From assembly GCA_963817755.1 (NCBI GenBank), contig CAWFPB010000002.1, forward strand, positions 310,001 through 374,000: DNA of 64,000 bases, read 5' to 3'. The DNA comes from Oleiagrimonas sp963817755 (GTDB lineage Bacteria; Pseudomonadota; Gammaproteobacteria; Xanthomonadales; Rhodanobacteraceae). A program made the position numbers and the translations under genes. Shown here one piece after another: positions 60,962-64,000 of the stretch (positions are counted from its first letter, which is position 1; each line of letters begins with the position of its first letter). The notes under the pieces were generated by a model. It was not told the DNA's origin, searched no databases, and saw nothing but the letters and a program-made list of their open reading frames with translations.

Positions 60962-62140
60962 TCACTGGAACCACTGCAGGACCGTATCCCGCGTGCGCTG
61001 CCACAGGCTGCCGGTGGGGTCGTCGGCCAGGGCGACCAGCGGGACGCGGGCCATGACCTTCGTGCCCATCTTGATCACGACCTCGCCGATCTTCTGGCCG
61101 TGGTGGATGGGTGCAGTGAGCTTGTCCGGCAGGTGCATGTTCGCCTTGAGGTCCGCATAGCGGCCACTCGGATAGGTCACGTACAGCGGCTTGGCCGGAC
61201 CCAGCGACAGCGTGCCCTTGGCACCATCCCAGACGTGCGAATGGACCAGGACCTGGCCGGCCTTGTACAGCTGGCGCGTCTTGTAGAACTGGAAGCCGTA
61301 GTTGAGCAGCGCGTCGTTGACCCGCGCCAGGTTGATGTAGTTCTGCGCGCTGGTCGCCTTGGGTTCGTTGGCGCCCATGATCACCGCGATCATGCGCGTG
61401 TTGCCGCGCTTGGCCGAGGCGGCCAGGCAGTAGCCGGCCGCGTTGGTGTAGCCGGTCTTCAGCCCGTCCACGGTAGGGTCAAGCCACAGCAGCTTGTTGA
61501 AGTTGCTCTGCTTGATGTGGTTCCAGGTGAATTGCTTGATCGAGAAGTAGTGGTAGTACCCGGGGAACTGCCGGATGATGGCGCGCGAGAGCTTGGCCAG
61601 GTCCAGCGCGCTGGTGTAGTGGTCCGGTGCCGGCAGGCCGGTCACGTCGGTGTAGTGGGTGTCATGCAGGCCGAGCCGCTGGGCGTAGCCGTTCATCAGG
61701 CCGACGAACGAATCGGTGGTGCCGGCGATGCCCTGCGCCAGGGTCACCGCGGCATCATTGCCCGAGGGCACCAGCAGACCCTGCAGCAGCTCGCCGACGC
61801 TGACCTGCGATCCGGGCTTGAGGAACATGCGCGAGCCGTCCTGGTGCCAGGCCTTGTCGCTCACCGGGAACTTGGTGTCCAGGTGGATGCGCCCGGCCTT
61901 CAGCTCCTGGAACACGATGTAGGCGGTCATCAGCTTGGTCGTGCTGGCCGGGGCCATGTGCGCGTGGGGATGCTTTTCCACCAGCACGCGCCCGCTCTTG
62001 AAGTCCATCAGCACGTAGGCCTTGGCCGGAAGCGGGGACATCTGCGGGGTGGGTACGGGCGGCAGGGTCGGCCGGGGCGGGATGGCGGCAACGACCGCGA
62101 GCGGGACAACGAGCAGCAGGGAGGCGACGAGCTTTCGCAT
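60962..62140 (-). CDS. D-alanyl-D-alanine carboxypeptidase, second paralogue
   Basis: The 392-residue periplasmic enzyme has a signal peptide (1-19), STTK (66-69), SGN (126-128) and KTG (228-230), plus a PBP5-like beta domain and a C-terminal amphipathic anchor (LWQRTRDTVLQWF). It shares the whole plan with the dacC product at 10738-11979. Having two suggests one housekeeping and one conditional enzyme; which is which cannot be told. Confidence 0.92.
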   Translation of the reverse strand: MRKLVASLLLVVPLAVVAAIPPRPTLPPVPTPQMSPLPAKAYVLMDFKSGRVLVEKHPHAHMAPASTTKLMTAYIVFQELKAGRIHLDTKFPVSDKAWHQDGSRMFLKPGSQVSVGELLQGLLVPSGNDAAVTLAQGIAGTTDSFVGLMNGYAQRLGLHDTHYTDVTGLPAPDHYTSALDLAKLSRAIIRQFPGYYHYFSIKQFTWNHIKQSNFNKLLWLDPTVDGLKTGYTNAAGYCLAASAKRGNTRMIAVIMGANEPKATSAQNYINLARVNDALLNYGFQFYKTRQLYKAGQVLVHSHVWDGAKGTLSLGPAKPLYVTYPSGRYADLKANMHLPDKLTAPIHHGQKIGEVVIKMGTKVMARVPLVALADDPTGSLWQRTRDTVLQWFQ

Positions 62141-62485
62141 GAATCAGGTTCTTGAGTGGCCGAGGGGAAAGGCAGGCTCCGGGAACGGGCCAAGCGCCAC
62201 ATGATAGGCGCGAATGTGCCAATCGAACCTTAATCATACCTGCGGCGAGCGGGCCCGGGATGCCATGGTCTCCATCAAGGCCATGCTGGCCGCCGGGGAG
62301 GCGACCCGGGACCTCGGCGAGCGACCTGCAGTGGTCCTGGCGACTGCACAGGTTTTGGCCATGGCCGATCGGGCGAACCGGGGCGTGGCCCTGCTGTCGC
62401 GCGTGTTGGCATGCCCGGCATCGGCAGTTCCGACTCCCCGGTCATGCTCCGGGCGATCCCGTCGGAGACCCGATCGGCGGCGTAC
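62141..62485. other. Intergenic region
   Basis: These 345 bases lie between two minus-strand genes. I see no gene, RNA, hairpin or repeat core; the promoter of the carboxypeptidase gene must lie at its left side. Confidence 0.5.
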
Positions 62486-63493
62486 CTACCACTGCAGCAT
62501 GATTTTGCCGATGTGCCGGCTACTCTCCATCAGCGCATGCGCCTGGGCCGCGTCGCGCGCCGGGAAGACCTGGTGGATCAGCGGCCGGGCCTGGCCCGAG
62601 GCCAGGAGCGGCCAGACATGCTCGTGCAGTTGGCCGGCCAGCGTGGCCTTGAACGCGATGGACCGCGCGCGCAGCGTGGAGCCGGTGAGGGTGAGTCGCC
62701 GCCGCATGATCAGCGAGGCATCGATGTCGGCATGCCTGCCGCCCAGGGTGGCAATGAGGACCAGGCGGCCATCCTCGGCCAGCAGGTCGAGCTCTCGCGG
62801 TACGTAGTCGCCGGCGACCATGTCCAGGATGACGTCCACGCCGTAGCCGTCGGTGTGCCTGTTCACTTCCTCGACGAAATCGCGCTCGCGATAGTGGATC
62901 GCGAGGGCCCCCAGTTCTTCGCAGGCCGCGCATTTTTCGGCGCTACCTGCCGTGGCGAAGACGCGGTGGCCGAGCGCGCGGGCCAGCTGGATGGCGGTGA
63001 CGCCGATGCCACTGGAGCCGCCCTGGACCAGCAGCGATTCCGGCGATCCGTCCGCGCGGGTGCCGAGTCGTCCGCGATCGAACACGTTGCTCCAGACCGT
63101 GAAATAGTTTTCCGGCAGGGCCGCGGCCTCGAGCAGGGTGAGGCCCGCGGGTACGGGCAGGCATTGCGGCAGCGGTGCCACGGCATATTCGGCATAGCCG
63201 CCGCCGGCGAGCAACGCGCAGACCGGGTCGCCGCGTTTCATGCCGAACGGATTGGCGCCGTCGAAGTCGCCGTCCACCAGTTCGCCCGCCACCTCCAGGC
63301 CCGGAAGGTCCGATGCGCCGGGCGGCGGCGGATAAAGGCCCTGGCGCTGGAATACATCCGGACGATTGACGCCGGCGGCGGCGACCTTGATCAGCACTTC
63401 TCCCGGACCCGGGCGGGGGATGGCGCGCTCGGTCGGTCGGAGTACGTCCGCTGTGCCGGGCCGGGTGATTTCGATGGCGTGCATGGTAGGCAT
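62486..63493 (-). CDS. NAD(P)H quinone oxidoreductase (PIG3/Qor type)
   Basis: The 335-residue MDR enzyme starts MPTMHAIEITRPGTADVLRP and has the quinone reductase pattern AAAGVNRPDVFQRQGLYPPP (about 38-57), a GGSSGIGVTAIQLAR cofactor loop near 153 and GRLVLIATLGG. Zinc ligands are missing. It matches PIG3-like quinone reductases, which reduce quinones with NADPH. ATG 63493 is preferred; an in-frame ATG at 63484 is an alternative. Confidence 0.87.
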   Translation of the reverse strand: MPTMHAIEITRPGTADVLRPTERAIPRPGPGEVLIKVAAAGVNRPDVFQRQGLYPPPPGASDLPGLEVAGELVDGDFDGANPFGMKRGDPVCALLAGGGYAEYAVAPLPQCLPVPAGLTLLEAAALPENYFTVWSNVFDRGRLGTRADGSPESLLVQGGSSGIGVTAIQLARALGHRVFATAGSAEKCAACEELGALAIHYRERDFVEEVNRHTDGYGVDVILDMVAGDYVPRELDLLAEDGRLVLIATLGGRHADIDASLIMRRRLTLTGSTLRARSIAFKATLAGQLHEHVWPLLASGQARPLIHQVFPARDAAQAHALMESSRHIGKIMLQW

Positions 63494-63670
63494 GGTGACA
63501 CCTTGGGCAGGCATGGCAGGGAAGGAACGGAGGCCAAGTGGCTTGCATGGGCCGGAAACCGTCGTGTCGCCGGCCCCTGGGCGGAACGTCGGAAACCCTG
63601 TCTCGGCCAGGGGCGATCCATGCTCCCGCGCGTCGGCGCCGCCGGCGACCCCGGAACGGGGCACGTACCC

Positions 63671-63985
63671 TCAATAGCCGCGTTTTTGCTCGATGGTGCT
63701 GTCGAGCCGGGAGCGCAGCTTCGCGCAGGCGCCCACAATGGCTTTCTCCACCGATTCATCGTCGTGGCTCACGCCGACGGATGGACCGCTGCGAAATCGT
63801 GCCTCGAGGGCGCACTGCTTGTCATGCTGGCCGCCCTTGGCGCCATTGGCATCGGCAAGGTGCACTTCGATGCGCGTCAGGTAGGGAAAGAAGCGCTCGA
63901 GATGTTGCGAGACGATCCTGTCGACGCTGCTCTTGAGCGCCTCGTTGCCCTGGATGTGCTTGTCGGTTTCGAGCTGGATCTGCAT
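63671..63985 (-). CDS. HPF/RaiA-family ribosome-associated protein
   Basis: The 104-residue protein has the beta-alpha-beta-beta-beta-alpha pattern of hibernation factors: IVSQHLERFFPYLTRIEVHL (about 24-43), and the basic C-terminal helix VEKAIVGACAKLRSRLDSTI. It lacks the long C-tail of long-form HPF. Relatives bind the 30S decoding site in stationary phase. Its upstream region is cut off by the window edge. Confidence 0.75.
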   Translation of the reverse strand: MQIQLETDKHIQGNEALKSSVDRIVSQHLERFFPYLTRIEVHLADANGAKGGQHDKQCALEARFRSGPSVGVSHDDESVEKAIVGACAKLRSRLDSTIEQKRGY

Positions 63986-64000
63986 GTGGGTTCCTGGTCA

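Overview
The window reads as the chromosome of a high-GC gammaproteobacterium of the Xanthomonadales (Lysobacterales), most likely near Rhodanobacteraceae or Xanthomonadaceae. This rests on the short AMP nucleosidase, the mltB-rlpA-dacC-ybeD-lipB-lipA order, the split B12-dependent ribonucleotide reductase, and the abundance of short intergenic repeats. It is an inference from gene content; no rRNA or tRNA gene was found to test it.

Positions 1-34,250 are mostly ordinary core genome. They hold purine salvage (amn), transporters, two DEAD-box RNA helicases, a zinc-free NADPH oxidoreductase, a cell-wall and lipoate cluster (mltB, rlpA, dacC, ybeD, lipB, lipA, prc), a three-gene NAD salvage cassette (NMN adenylyltransferase-Nudix, NadV, NadR-like), small membrane and secreted proteins, two diguanylate cyclase loci, a leucyl aminopeptidase, a PstS-like protein, a DegP-type protease and nrdJ. 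Two of these genes carry apparent frameshifts: the TPR-GGDEF gene near 24 kb (two) and the small nrdJ subunit near 34.3-35.0 kb (several).

Positions 35,000-49,650 are an accessory region. It opens with an AT-rich gene for a standalone OLD-like ATPase-TOPRIM protein, a candidate defence nuclease. It continues with a complete IS110-family element, small orphan secreted or membrane genes, an HNH nuclease, a hemerythrin protein, two short-chain dehydrogenases, and many copies of short repeats built on cores such as GGGTCAGGTTCATTT, GTGTCAGGGACAATTT and GGGGACGGRGGTAATTAA. Several repeats overlap gene ends, supply stop codons, or sit beside gene fragments.

Positions 49,650-64,000 return to high GC. 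The most distinctive locus is a head-to-tail array of four paralogous single-pass membrane proteins (50,937-53,994). Their first 40 or so residues are nearly identical down to the DNA while the rest diverges; the first copy is frameshifted. After it come a lipoprotein, a FlgO/TPR membrane protein, a second lipoprotein, an HNH nuclease, a beta-barrel protein, an RluA-type pseudouridine synthase, a second DD-carboxypeptidase, a quinone oxidoreductase and an HPF-like ribosome factor.
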